Under the pieces are notes generated by a model. The model saw only the letters and a list, made by a program, of their open reading frames with translations. It ran no database searches and was not told the DNA's origin. Of a DNA stretch of 64,000 bases, positions 1 to 10,741 are shown one piece after another. The stretch covers positions 310,001-374,000 of the forward strand of contig JAJLTO010000007.1 of the NCBI GenBank assembly GCA_030568195.1. The letters are read 5' to 3'. This stretch comes from Dipodascopsis uninucleata var. uninucleata. Taxonomy: Eukaryota > Ascomycota > Lipomycetes > Lipomycetales > Lipomycetaceae. The position numbers were made by a program, and so were the translations under genes. How positions within the stretch are numbered: the first letter of the stretch is position 1; every line of letters begins with the position of its first letter.

Positions 1-1164
1 ATCTTCTTTTGAATTAATTGATATTTGGCAAGTGGATTTCCCTTGAACTGCTTGCGGTCAAGAGCATAAGTCCGAGTAAGATCTAGCGCTCCTTCAAGAG
101 CACCCATGGTTCCCCACGCAATACCATATCTAGCATTATTTAAGCATGAAAATGGACCCTTGAGACCTTTAATAGATGGAAGGAGATTCTCTTTTGGAAC
201 CTCAACTTCATCCATCAAAATCATGCCAGTGATACTGGCGCGGAGAGCAGTCTTTCCCTTTATCTGTGGGGTAGATAAACCTGGGCCTGCTCTTGATCGC
301 TCGACCAGAAATCCTCTGATTTCGCCATCAAGTTTTGCCCAAACTACTAGTAAGTCTGCAATTGGTGAGTTCGTAATCCAGTTCTTTGAACCATTTAGTA
401 GATAAACACCCTCCTTTCTAGGATGAGGAACTGCAACAGTCTCCATTGATCCTGGATCCGATCCGTGATTTGCTATATTCTCGTAATACAGGAATCAGAG
501 ATATTATCAATTAATTTTCTTTGACTTTGATTTACTTACGCTCTGTCAACCCAAAACACCCAATGAGCTTGCCATCTCGCAGGTCAGGGAGAAACCTGTC
601 TTTCTGTTCCTGGGTTCCAAATTCGTGTATAGGATGCATTACCAAACTTGACTGCACGCTCATGGCAGATCGATATCCAGAATCAACTCTACAAACAAGA
701 GTTTGGTTAGACACTTTTAGAAGTATAGCTGTACACACAGCCCAGACGTATTGATATCAGACAAATATTTACCTCTCAACTTCTCTCGCAATCAACTGAA
801 TAGATATGAGATTGACAAAAATTAGTTCTCAAGATCACTAAATCATTATTCATGTACTTACACCGTAGCCAATAGAACTGGCTCCTGCGCATCCATAATC
901 CTTCAAGGTAGGTCCGAGGAAACCAATCTCTCCAAACTCTCGCATTATATTCTTATCGAAAGTTTCGTTTCGATGACCCTCTAGTACTCGAGGCTGCAGT
1001 TGACCTTGGCAGAATGTATGAGCGGCGCTAGAGATATCCCGTTCTTCTTCGGTCAGAAGCTCGTCGATAAGGAGCGCATCTCTCCATTGAAATGTCGATG
1101 CACGCCTGATACTCTGTCGTGACAGCTGAAATCTAGCTACGGCACCACGACGAATGCTTAACAT
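1..1164 (-). CDS. GCDH: Glutaryl-CoA dehydrogenase (3' end outside window)
   Basis: Acyl-CoA dehydrogenase family flavoenzyme of mitochondrial lysine/tryptophan breakdown, converting glutaryl-CoA to crotonyl-CoA. The start at 1164 gives an Arg/Ser-rich N-terminus typical of a mitochondrial presequence. The read-out matches the family closely: GYG, then [20 protein letters not shown], then [16 protein letters not shown] (flavin-contacting loop), then [10 protein letters not shown], then the [10 protein letters not shown] block and the ALDRKQF block near the window edge. At least four exons are needed. One is a 23-nt microexon at 773-795 encoding LIAREVE plus a split Arg codon, and it joins both neighbours in frame. 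The catalytic Glu and the C-terminal domain lie beyond position 1. It is divergent from the AP-1 beta gene across 1.57 kb. Confidence 0.93.
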
Positions 1165-2730
1165 ATTTGAATACTAAAAATAGAACTATTATAGCTTACG
1201 TCTAGTGCAAAGAATTTATTATACAATACGACAATCCAATATACGGAAAGTACTATCTATGAAGTAATGGCGGAATTGGTGAAAATATAGCGTTGTGATA
1301 ATCCGCTATAAGTTTGAATCCGAAAAATTTATAAATCGAGTTACCGATTATCCGGCATCAGCTCCTATATGGGCGGTTAGGCTAATTTTTATAATCAAGA
1401 TTCTCTTCATTAAACAACAAGAGCCATACGGCTTCTGTCTTAAAACAATAATCATATAACTGCTAACAATATCAAAATGCGTCGAGCTTTATATGTAATG
1501 ACAAAAAAGTTATTAACAATAATTAGAAATAAAAAAATTCTGTGGCTCTTTCGTGTTCAGTTATCACTACTGTTATGAGCTTTTAACACATATATAACCT
1601 ATCTAACATATTTCAATATACAATACAATCATTAAATTCGCACATTTAAATTACGAGTCACATAGGATAAATTCTACTAACCAATTCTTTAATAATTGGA
1701 GAGCATAACACGATGTGAAATGACTACAACACCATATTGCTGACGTACGTAACAATTGCATCGTTAAATTCCGAACATATCATCGGTGTCCTGGCAAAGC
1801 CATATAAGATGCCGATCTAACTTACAATTTATCTCGCTACTCTCCAAACAACAGTTAACTCTATAGCTGGATTAATCTTGGCCATCCTGAGAGCCGTTGT
1901 GCAATGAAACTGAAGAGTACGCATGATCCTAGAAAACCCATAAAATTGAAGAACTGACGATCCAGGAGCGAGTATTGCACAGAACAGTACGTTAGCACTA
2001 TAATCGTAGATCAGAAGCTTTAAATCATGCTAAGTTGACAAATTGGAAATTCTCTTACAGCGCGTCTTGAGTATTTACGCTCCTCGTCATCGGATCTAAA
2101 CGACGCAAAGATTCTTCGTAGATTTGGAAACTGCTAGATCGAGTAAATGTACTCTGTCAACATTTGACTAGCCTCGCCAGAGATTAAAATCATTAAATTC
2201 TTCATAACTTTCATACCATTCTAAGGAAATTCTGTGATTCTAGCAATCCTTAGTAGAATTGAACGAGTGCCGACGGTAACAATGTTATTTTTGATCTGTG
2301 GTAGTAAGATATCGTCAATTGCCTAACTACAACAATCTTTCATTATTATTAACGTCTAGATAAACCTGATTTCTCAGAAAGACAATTTTTATCTCAGTTG
2401 AAGCACTTGGGAGTATATAGTCTATAAATTGGAACTCTCAAGGATGGCTTCGTGAAAGTAGCTGCGAAATAGTGCTTCGGCGTTGTTAGAGAAATATCGC
2501 TACCCTTTTCTACCGCCAAAATTGACCTCAGCGCCTAATCTTTGAATTCATCGTACACACTAAGGGACAGCAATCACTTTTATCGACTACCATTTTGTTT
2601 CTGTACACGCCATGCAGGCATCAATAGAGAAACGAATTAGGAGCGTCTTTCAGATTCCTCGGAAAGGTAGGGCTTAGAGAAGTGAAAATGAGAATTTAAG
2701 ATAAGCCAGTGGGAATTGGTTTATCAAAGA
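1165..2730. other. Intergenic region between divergent GCDH and AP-1 beta genes
   Basis: About 1.57 kb of AT-rich DNA with no convincing gene. It must hold both promoters. A short coding-like patch on the minus strand around 1810-2160 (see rejected items) could not be built into a gene with a start codon. No tRNA or repeat was seen. Confidence 0.6.
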
Positions 2731-5375
2731 ATGAATGAACGTAAAGGAGGACGTCGACAGACGACATATATCCGGCGCTGGTTAACATGCTTAACAGGTG
2801 AAACTTATGAACTCCGAAGTGGATTGGTGTCGCAGTATGCGTATGAACGGTAAGTCGATTGATGAAAGACTACTGAGATGAATCGGTATAACGTCTCAGG
2901 TACTAACTAATTATTGCATACAGCAAAGATGCGATTCAACGCACGATTGCTGCTATGACACTAGGAAAGGACGTGTCGCCACTCTTTCCTGACGTCTTGA
3001 AAAATATCGCGACTCCCGATCTCGAACAGAAGAAACTGGTTTATCTTTATTTAATGTAGGTGCTTAGAGAGCCGTTTTAAGTCTCGACTGATGTGGAACA
3101 ATGGCACTGGTTGCTGTCTCTCTCAGATTGTCTTTAGATTATGCTATATGTGAATGCATTAACTTTTTGCATTACTAACGTTTTAATAATTGCCTGTTCA
3201 GGAACTATGCTAAGTCTCATCCAGACCTGTGTATTTTAGCTGTTAACACGTTTGTGCAGGTATGGTATTCAGTTCCACTTTCTTCTTTCCAGCTGATAAT
3301 TGGGATCTTTCTAACGATGTAATTGATGCGTTTGTAGGACTCGGAAGATCCTAATCCTTTAGTTCGAGCGCTTGCCATTAGAACAATGGGATGTATTCGA
3401 GTTGATAAGATCATTGACTATATGGAAGAGCCGTTGAGAAAGACGTTGAAGGTATGAAATTACCGCACGTGTACTTCATGTTTTGTATTATAGATCGGTT
3501 AACAATAGTCAATGGATAGGACGAAAGCCCTTACGTCAGGAAAACTGCTGCTATTTGCGTGGCCAAACTCTTTGATTTAAATCCTTCACTGGTGGTTGAG
3601 AATGGATTTTTGAGTACGTTACAAGAGATGATTGGAGATGCTAATCCTATGGTGATTGCGAATGCTGTATCTGCACTCTCAGAGATCCAGGAGTCAGCAC
3701 CAGAGACGAATGCTTTAGTGGTCAATTCAGACATCTTAAAGAAACTTTTGATGGCACTGAACGAATGTACCGAGTAGGTTATTTTCTAGTATTTTGCTGT
3801 GTCATTTCTAACTAATAGTATTGTAGGTGGGGTCGTATTGCCATCTTAACTTCCATTGCGGACTATAGAACCGTCGATGTGAGAGAAGCCGAGCATATTT
3901 GCGAGAGAGTTGTACCTCAATTCCAACATGTCAATCCTAGTGTAGTCTTGGCAGCCATCAAAACCGTGCTTTGCCATATTCACTTATTAGATCCAGAACT
4001 GAAAAAACAATACCTTGATAAGATGTCACCTCCTCTAGGTAAGTTCAAGTGATGTCATCAGTTGTTTGTGTCGGCGTTGATATTGCGAGTGCTAACATCC
4101 GTGATTTATAGTGACATTAGCTGTTTCGGCTCCGGAAGTGCAATATGTGGCATTACGCAATATCAACTTGATTTTGCAGAAGTATCCAAATATATTGAAT
4201 AATCAAATGCGAATATTTTTCTGTAAATATAATGACCCTTCTTATTTGAAGGTCGAAAAACTTGATATAATGATTCGTTTGGCGAACTCGACCAATGTGG
4301 ACACTCTTCTTATGGAGCTCAAGGAGTGAGTATCTAATTTTTGGAACCAAATATGATGATATTCTAATTCTAGAATTGTGTAGATACGCTCTGGAGGTTG
4401 ATATGGACTTCGTTAGAAGAGCTGTTCGTGCTATAGGGCAATGCGCTATTAAGATTGAAACTTCCACTGAGAAGTGTGTAGATGTTCTACTCGAACTTAT
4501 CAATACTAAGGTTGACTATGTTGTCCAAGAGGCTGTCATTGTCATGAAGGTAAGCTTGATGATTTATTAGCGCATATATAATCAGGTAACTAATTAATTT
4601 TTATCTTCAGGATATTCTGAGAAGATATCCCGGATACGACGGCGTTATTCCAACGTTGTGCCAAGGCATTGACGAGTTGGATGAACCAGAATCGAGAGCT
4701 GCGATTGTTTGGATAATTGGGGAATACGCAGAGAAGATTGAAAATGCAGACGACATTATAGCAGATTTTATCGATGGATTTTTGAATGAAGCTACGCAAG
4801 TACAACTTCAGCTACTAACGGCTACAGTGAAGCTTTTTCTAAAAAAACCTCAGAATACACAACCTCTTGTTCAAAAGGTTCTACAAACTATCACAACATC
4901 TTGCGATAATGCTGACCTCCGAGACCGAGCTTTTATTTACTGGCGATTGCTTTCTGCAGACCCCCAGAAATCAAAGGATATCATAATGGCGAAGCGGCCT
5001 CCTGTCAAGGATGTTATCCAGCATCTTCCTGCGCCTGTACTGGAAGAATTGCTACGAGAGCTCTCCACTCTTGCATCTGTGTATCACAAGCCGGCTGATA
5101 CCTTTGTTGGTCAAGGTAGATTTGGCTCCGATGCTCTCCAGAAGAAGGCGATTGAAGAACAGAAGCAGCTTGCAATCGAGGAGCCTATTCAAACGACTAC
5201 AAAGACAGCTAATATTGAGAACTTGCTAGATATAGATTTCGATGTTGAGCCTGTCGCACCACCTGCAACTGACATGTCTAACCTAAGCATTTCGTCGGGT
5301 ACTCCTACACTAGATACTAATCAGCCAGCTCAGTTCCGCAGTAATGTTGATGATCTGTTAGGAATGTTTGACTAG
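2731..5375 (+). CDS. APL2: AP-1 complex beta adaptin (large subunit)
   Basis: Beta subunit of a clathrin adaptor, probably AP-1, sorting cargo at the trans-Golgi and endosomes. Nine exons can be joined in frame from ATG 2731, giving about 678 residues. They read through the conserved adaptin trunk: [92 protein letters not shown] and [10 protein letters not shown]. The C-terminus is a hinge with clathrin-box-like NLLDIDFD and ends LLGMFD. The C-terminal ear domain of animal beta adaptins is absent, as in fungal Apl2, so the length is normal for fungi. AP-2 beta (Apl1) is the alternative. The first exon (about 40 residues) is the least certain, since its extreme N-terminus is not conserved. It converges on the BolA gene 270 bp downstream. 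Confidence 0.92.
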
Positions 5376-5645
5376 ATGTTACCAGGAATATGCATACTTA
5401 ATTTTAATGTCGTCCGTTTGATTAATTTTTGTTTCTGATCTTGTTAAAATCGATGATGGGCTAGAACAAAGCAAAGATGAGCAGAAAAGCCATGAATTTA
5501 GATCTTACTTTACAAAAAGATAATTAATCTACATATAAGTACGATTTCGTACAAACAAGTAGATTTCTCTGATAGCGAGAGTATTTCCCACTATATTTTA
5601 GTCCAATATATATGCATTCCTCTAAACCTTTGATCTGGAAATTTC

Positions 5646-6053
5646 CTACTGTGTCGACTTTTTGTGCCATTCTGCTGGTGTGTAATCCTTCTGCAAACAT
5701 GACGAGTGGTTAACGATGCTGGCTACGTTTTTAGTTGGTTTAAACGCTGCTAAATCTTACCTGTGTAAATGCATGTATTCTCGCTATTTCTTCTTTAAGA
5801 GCTGCATTCACCAGACGATGTCTCATTAAAACATTCTTGCCTTCAAATTTTGGACTCACTATTATCACTTCAAAAGCTTGTCCACAGCCGCCTACATAAG
5901 TATTTTCTCTTTCATCAGTATTCTACTCTCAGCATACAATATTGGACCTTGGACATCGTTCATACCTGAGTTGTCAACAACCTCTGTATACACGGCATCG
6001 AGTCTCTCTCGGATCACAGCCTCTAAATACTGGGCTGGTATACCCTCGCTCAT
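5646..6053 (-). CDS. BOL2: BolA2-type protein (Bol2/Fra2)
   Basis: Small cytosolic/nuclear BolA protein. Its family partners with monothiol glutaredoxins to handle [2Fe-2S] clusters and signal iron status. Three exons read [20 protein letters not shown], then [20 protein letters not shown] with the invariant Cys, then [20 protein letters not shown] (the RHRLV and HAFTQK signatures), then a short last exon ending [11 protein letters not shown]. Length is about 87 residues, typical of BolA2. The ATG at 6053 was chosen because it gives the standard BolA2 start. The longer upstream open frame begins with GTG and is not used. Strong family match. Confidence 0.92.
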
Positions 6054-6614
6054 CTCTACTCTCGGTTTAATGCAATCCTTAAGCGTTACCAAGGATATAT
6101 CAGTCTTTCGCCTACTTATACTTCGAGAGAATGAAATTCGCCGCACTTCAATGTAAATTAAAGGAATGCGAAATCTGATAAAGATTTTTGTTTTGTTTTC
6201 TCGTCGATTATTAATTGCAAAGATCTGAATGACTCAAAACCATGTTTCATTTTCACTTATGCAGGGGAATAATAGCCCAGGCCACAAAGAGCTTAACACG
6301 TTCAAACTGGTTACTTTCTGCATATAGAAAGGGCTATGCTTGCTCCAGCTCCGATCACCAAATTTATTAGAAAGATATCTGCGCTATAGTTCGACAAGAG
6401 AATAGTCCATCATATGCTAATTGAGAGTTGGCTCCAGAGTTGACATTGTGGAAACATGATTGTGGCTAGTGATACTTCACTAGCCACAACCTCTAATGTG
6501 AGTGGCTATACGTAGTGTTGATCGTTTAGGAGTTGAGTCCAGTGAATTAATTTAATACCACGTCTTTTATATATTGAGACGCAGTCGGTATATATTATAT
6601 TTCCTGAGATAAAA
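6054..6614. promoter_or_regulatory. Shared upstream region of BOL2 and NIF3
   Basis: A 561-bp divergent intergenic region that must contain both promoters. It holds a perfect 13-bp inverted repeat at 6460-6489, listed separately. No other gene was seen. Confidence 0.55.
6460..6489. repeat. Perfect 13-bp inverted repeat with 4-nt loop
   Basis: The left arm TTGTGGCTAGTGA (6460-6472), loop TACT (6473-6476) and right arm TCACTAGCCACAA (6477-6489) pair without mismatch. It lies 125 bp before the NIF3 ATG and about 400 bp before the BOL2 ATG. A partial echo, AGTGGCTA, follows about 13 bp later. It could be a dyad protein-binding site, a hairpin in a 5' UTR, or a relic of a small mobile element. 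Nothing in the sequence decides between these. Confidence 0.9.
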
Positions 6615-7807
6615 ATGTCACGGCAAGTGCTAAATCAGTCGGCGATGAGAATTGTGAAAAATTTGGTTTCAACAGGTAATGTAGAAAATAACGTGGTGAG
6701 ATTTTTTTGGTCGTATTGCAAGAACTAGTCTCTGACTCAACGCTCACGCGAGAATATGTCGTTTCAGTTCAGCAGCTATACCCCAAGTCACTTGCAGATA
6801 GCTCATGGGATAATACTGGGCTATTGTTGGAGTCGCCAATTCATGATTATCATCTATCAGGAAACAAAATCGGAGTGTTATTAGCTATCGACTTGGTTGC
6901 TGCAGTAGCAGACGAAGCAATCAGAAAAAATGTACAGCTTGTTGTTGCGTATCGTAAGTAGCGATGTGATAGCAATCTCTTTTGGATTCGAAAAGTACCT
7001 AATTCAATGCATAAAGATCCCATTATATTTAGAGGACTTAAGTCTATTACTCTTGATAACTCACAACAGCGATCACTTTTACGTCTTGCTCAGGCTGGAA
7101 TTAGCGTATATTCACCACACACTGCAGTCGATGCTCAGATTGGTGGAATGAACGACTGGCTGGCAGATATCGCTTCAGGAAAAAGGTATGCAGAATCTAA
7201 AGTTATTATTGCTACCTCTCCTGAGAGCACCAATACTGGTTTTGGACGTTATATCAAACTAGAAGGCGAAGGTCTTTCACTGCAGACAATCATTAGCAAC
7301 ATTAAGAAGGGTTTGAAACTGGATTATGGTAAGCAATAGAAGATTCAAATGGCATCTTAATTTCAATACTGATAACGGAATATACTTTAGTTCAAGTTGC
7401 GATCGCTGATCGACACAAGGATGTAGAGGATTCAATTATCAAATCAATAGCCATCTGCGCTGGATCAGGTGCATCTGTATTACAGAAGGAGGAGGCTGAT
7501 CTCTGGTTTACTGGTGAATTGAGCCATCATGAGGTCTTGGCTGTGCGTGAACGTGGAATTTCTGCTGTTATCTGTAAGTTAAATGAGCTGTTTGCTTAGT
7601 ATCTATTAAGACAAGTTATTAATTACACGAAATTAAATAGGTGGACATACAAACACCGAACGAGGATATCTTTCGGAAGTCTTACAGCCGAAATTGACAG
7701 CTCAAATTCTTGTCAACAAGAATAACTCCTGTGTAGATACCTACGAAGACTACGACATCGAGGTCATGGTTAGCGAAGAAGACAAGGATCCACTGACCTT
7801 GTTCTAG
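6615..7807 (+). CDS. NIF3: NIF3-like dinuclear-metal protein
   Basis: Member of the NIF3/DUF34 family, conserved hydrolase-fold proteins with a two-metal site and no firmly settled function in fungi. Five exons (6615-6675, 6729-6953, 7017-7328, 7391-7573, 7641-7807) join in frame to about 315 residues. Family blocks seen are PKSLADSSWDNTGLLLE, VVAYHPIIFRGLKSIT (metal-binding HP motif), YSPHTAVDAQIGGMNDWLA and, near the end, FTGELSHHEVLAV and CGHTNTERGYLSEVL with its metal-site residues. The exon 2 acceptor is ambiguous: AAG at 6720-6722 and TAG at 6726-6728 both preserve frame and differ by two codons. Strong match. Confidence 0.93.
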
Positions 7808-8103
7808 TGATATTCAGCTTTGAATGCCATAATGAGAAAACAAACTTCGCTCTTAAGTGACCTATTACCTATATACAATGTATTCATTCACCTAGCAGTT
7901 AGGAAAAGGCCACATAAAAAGAATCAGTATTCTTCATACTAATATCTTTCGTTCAGCCTATTGTGATTTCTAAAATAAATTCACTCAAAAGTCCGAAATT
8001 TCATGTAAGAGATAACTTCTGTCTATAAACTATACCCTTCTTTCAAATACGTCTCAAATAAAAATAGTGCTATACTAAATACATACATATAATACATATA
8101 TAT

Positions 8104-10741
8104 CTATATATTTTTTGTCTTCTTTTCAACTATCTCCTTCGATGGCAGGTACTCGGCGATGTAATCTAATTCTTTGATCAAGCTATCTATTGCCTCCTTT
8201 GACACCACTGGAGTCTCTTTATAGGGCCTTAAATAAGTTCTACGACTATCGTGACTGTAAAGATCTTCTAAGAAGTTATCATAATAAAGGAATTCTTCTT
8301 CGGATTCAGATACCTCATCTGATTCGGAAGACGAATCGGAGTCAACGCTATCATTTTCACTCTCCTTGATAGCTTCTCGCTCATCTCTAGCTCTGGCGTT
8401 TTCGAATTTTCTACTTTTTCTCTGTTCTTGCTTGAAAATGACAGTCGAAACGTACCGAATCCATTTCGTAAGTTGGTGTGCCTCTTCTTTATGTTCAATA
8501 GCATACCAATTCATATTATCTCCAATCAGGTTATCAGATAAGTCCGAAGTGGTAGATTCAGCATCAGCTCTGTCTTCTTGGCTACTATCACCAACAATTG
8601 GCTTTGTAGAAGATTCATAATGCCTTGTCTTTATCTCTGTCTTCTTATTACTCTTAGGTAAAATAAATCGTCCAGTAGGAGAAGGCAGATTACTAGCTTT
8701 GTGGCACATTATCCAAGATCCCCATCCAATTTGACTCTTTCCTCGCTCTGCAAAAAGCCAATAAATGTTTCCAAAGGCATCCATCCCTAGAGGAATATTT
8801 CTACTGGCCATTTTTCTTCGTCTTCGAAACATATCATCCTTTATATTTCGGATCTCTCTTTGACATCGCAACTGAATTGCCTCGTACCTATCACTCCAAG
8901 CATCACGTCTCTCTGGTGGGATTTCTAAGTATTGCAACTTCATGTTTTCAAGTTCCATATTGTTGGATTCATTAAGAGATTTCATTTCTTCCGAGAGTTG
9001 TGTCATTTTTTTTCTTAAAGTATCGCTTTCGATCTCAATAGTTTCCCTCATGTAATTACCCGCGAGAGAAAGAAAAATAAGCTCCTTAATATAACTGAGC
9101 TTTTCTAATTCAACATTATCTGTTTTGAATACAGATTCTACCCGCACGGGTGTAGCCACAGTTGACTGTGTAACCGGAGAGAATGAAGGAGGCGACGAAA
9201 GGTACGCGTTGGACGCTTCATCACCATCGGTATCAATCACTTCTGGCGGAGTGTCACTCTGCAAACCCAATTCTCTACTGTCATTTAAAGATGCTGGCAT
9301 TTGAATTGTTAGCAAATTGCTCTCAGTTGCAGGTTTTCTCTGTAATTTTGAAGAGCCATTCATATCATCTGATTGAGTAGCAAAATTTATAACAGATCCT
9401 TCTTCTAACTTCACACGATCTGATATATTCACCCGTTGATCATTTTGTTGAGCCTCAGGTCCTTTAATTTCATCAATTTCTCCCTCATCTACTTCATTTG
9501 ATTGACTTTTATCTGATTTCTTACTTTCTACTTCACTTTCCAGTTGTGCATGAGTATTGTTTGTCTGTTGGCTAGAATCTTGCTGTCCATCATCACTAGA
9601 CGTCAAAGTCTGTGTTTTCAAGACATCTTGGACAATCCACCAGATCTTCTCGTTGTCAGATGCTGTTTTTTCTACTTCTTTAATAGCATTTTTAAGTATC
9701 TGCGTTGGAACAACGGGAAAATTGTCTGAGTAGATGATTCGTAAAATGTTAGCAGTAAGAGCTTTGAATGTGACGTCTCCCCAGGTTCCCGTGACGTCGT
9801 TGATTATATTAATATGCTTGAGAGGCAATCTGCAGTGTCTCTCAAATCGTAGAACATATTCACGAATCAAAAGACGACACTGTAAATGCTCCTCTCCAAG
9901 GTCAGTAATGATTGGATTAAAATCTGGTGGCTCTACCACAGCAATAGGAGGCGATTTAGGACGCTGAGATTTCTTAGAACGCTTAAGCTTGTTCGGCTTG
10001 GACTTCGCGTCCTGCCCTTTCGAAGTCTTGAACTTAGCTCGCTTTCGGACAGACGATGCATTAAGCCTTTTATTCGAGCCAACTTTAGTCATATTTCTAC
10101 TTTTTGGCGTTGAATACTTGGTGTCTGTAATCGAATCTCCGATAGTATCACCACTTTCTATACTCTGGTTCTGTTTAGAGTGGAAAACAATCTTGACCTT
10201 GGGGCTAGCGCTGTTGTTTCCATTTCCCTGTCGGCTTATAGAAGAAGGCTTAGAAGTCTCCTTTTCGTTCGACTCGTTGGAGCTATGATGAGACGAATCC
10301 TGAAGGAAGCGAGTGTTAGGATGTAACTAGAATCATAAAAAGTAATAAATTGCACAATAGAGAACTGAGCAAATCGTAGAAAAATTTTCATCACAATTTC
10401 AAATAAACACATAGCAGCAATCTGCCACTGCAAAGCATCATATTCAAATAATATATAAATGCACTCACCGAACTGGCACTATTATTTGCCTTTGATCTTG
10501 CCTTCGAATTTGAAGCACCTTTATCCTTAGACCGCGCGGTTCCCGTCTTCTCAATACGCGACTCCTTTGATAATTTCACACGCTTCGCGGGCTCAATGCC
10601 TTCATTTGTAATAGAAAGTTCCCGCTTCAGAGAAGATTCTTTCCGTGTGTCCTGATCTCCTGCCATTGGAGAGCTGACTGGTTCCATAGAATTGTGATCG
10701 TGTGAATACGCGCCGTCAACTCGTATGGCAGTCAGGGCCAT
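8104..10741 (-). CDS. DDT/WHIM-like chromatin-remodelling accessory protein
   Basis: Two exons (10741-10469 and 10299-8104) give about 822 residues. The first ~215 residues are Lys/Arg/Ser-rich and disordered-looking. Around residues 225-330 sits a helical block, HLQCRLLIREYVLRFE, resembling DDT/WHIM1 domains. Near residues 590-605 is PLGMDAFGNIYWLFAERG, resembling the WHIM2/WSD signature (L-G-x-D-x-x-G-x-x-Y-W). The stretch after it contains GWGSWIMCH, and the tail has a Ser/Asp/Glu-rich acidic run. DDT-WHIM proteins (ISWI partners such as Acf1/Itc1, Rsf1 and fungal relatives) contact ISWI ATPases and linker DNA. The subfamily cannot be fixed by eye, so no symbol is given. Exon 1 begins MALTAIRVDGAY, and the exon 1 donor and exon 2 acceptor are consensus. 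Confidence 0.72.

Noticed and set aside
1268-1335. tRNA-like segment (GGCGGAATTGGT ... GTTTGAATCC)
   Set aside because: D- and T-arm-like words are present, but the acceptor and T stems do not pair, so it is not a tRNA.
1810-2160. Minus-strand coding-like patch whose reading IYEESLRRLDPMTRSVNTQD resembles part of the ERH (enhancer of rudimentary) family
   Set aside because: No N-terminal exon or ATG could be found, the expected downstream ERH block (F-x-F-I-D-x-L, CLVY, DWIK) does not follow convincingly, and another frame over the same bases looks equally open. Profile search with transcript data would decide.
5892-6146. Longer BolA N-terminus with Arg/Ser-rich presequence-like stretch
   Set aside because: The extension depends on a GTG start at 6146. 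The ATG at 6053 gives a normal BolA2 length.
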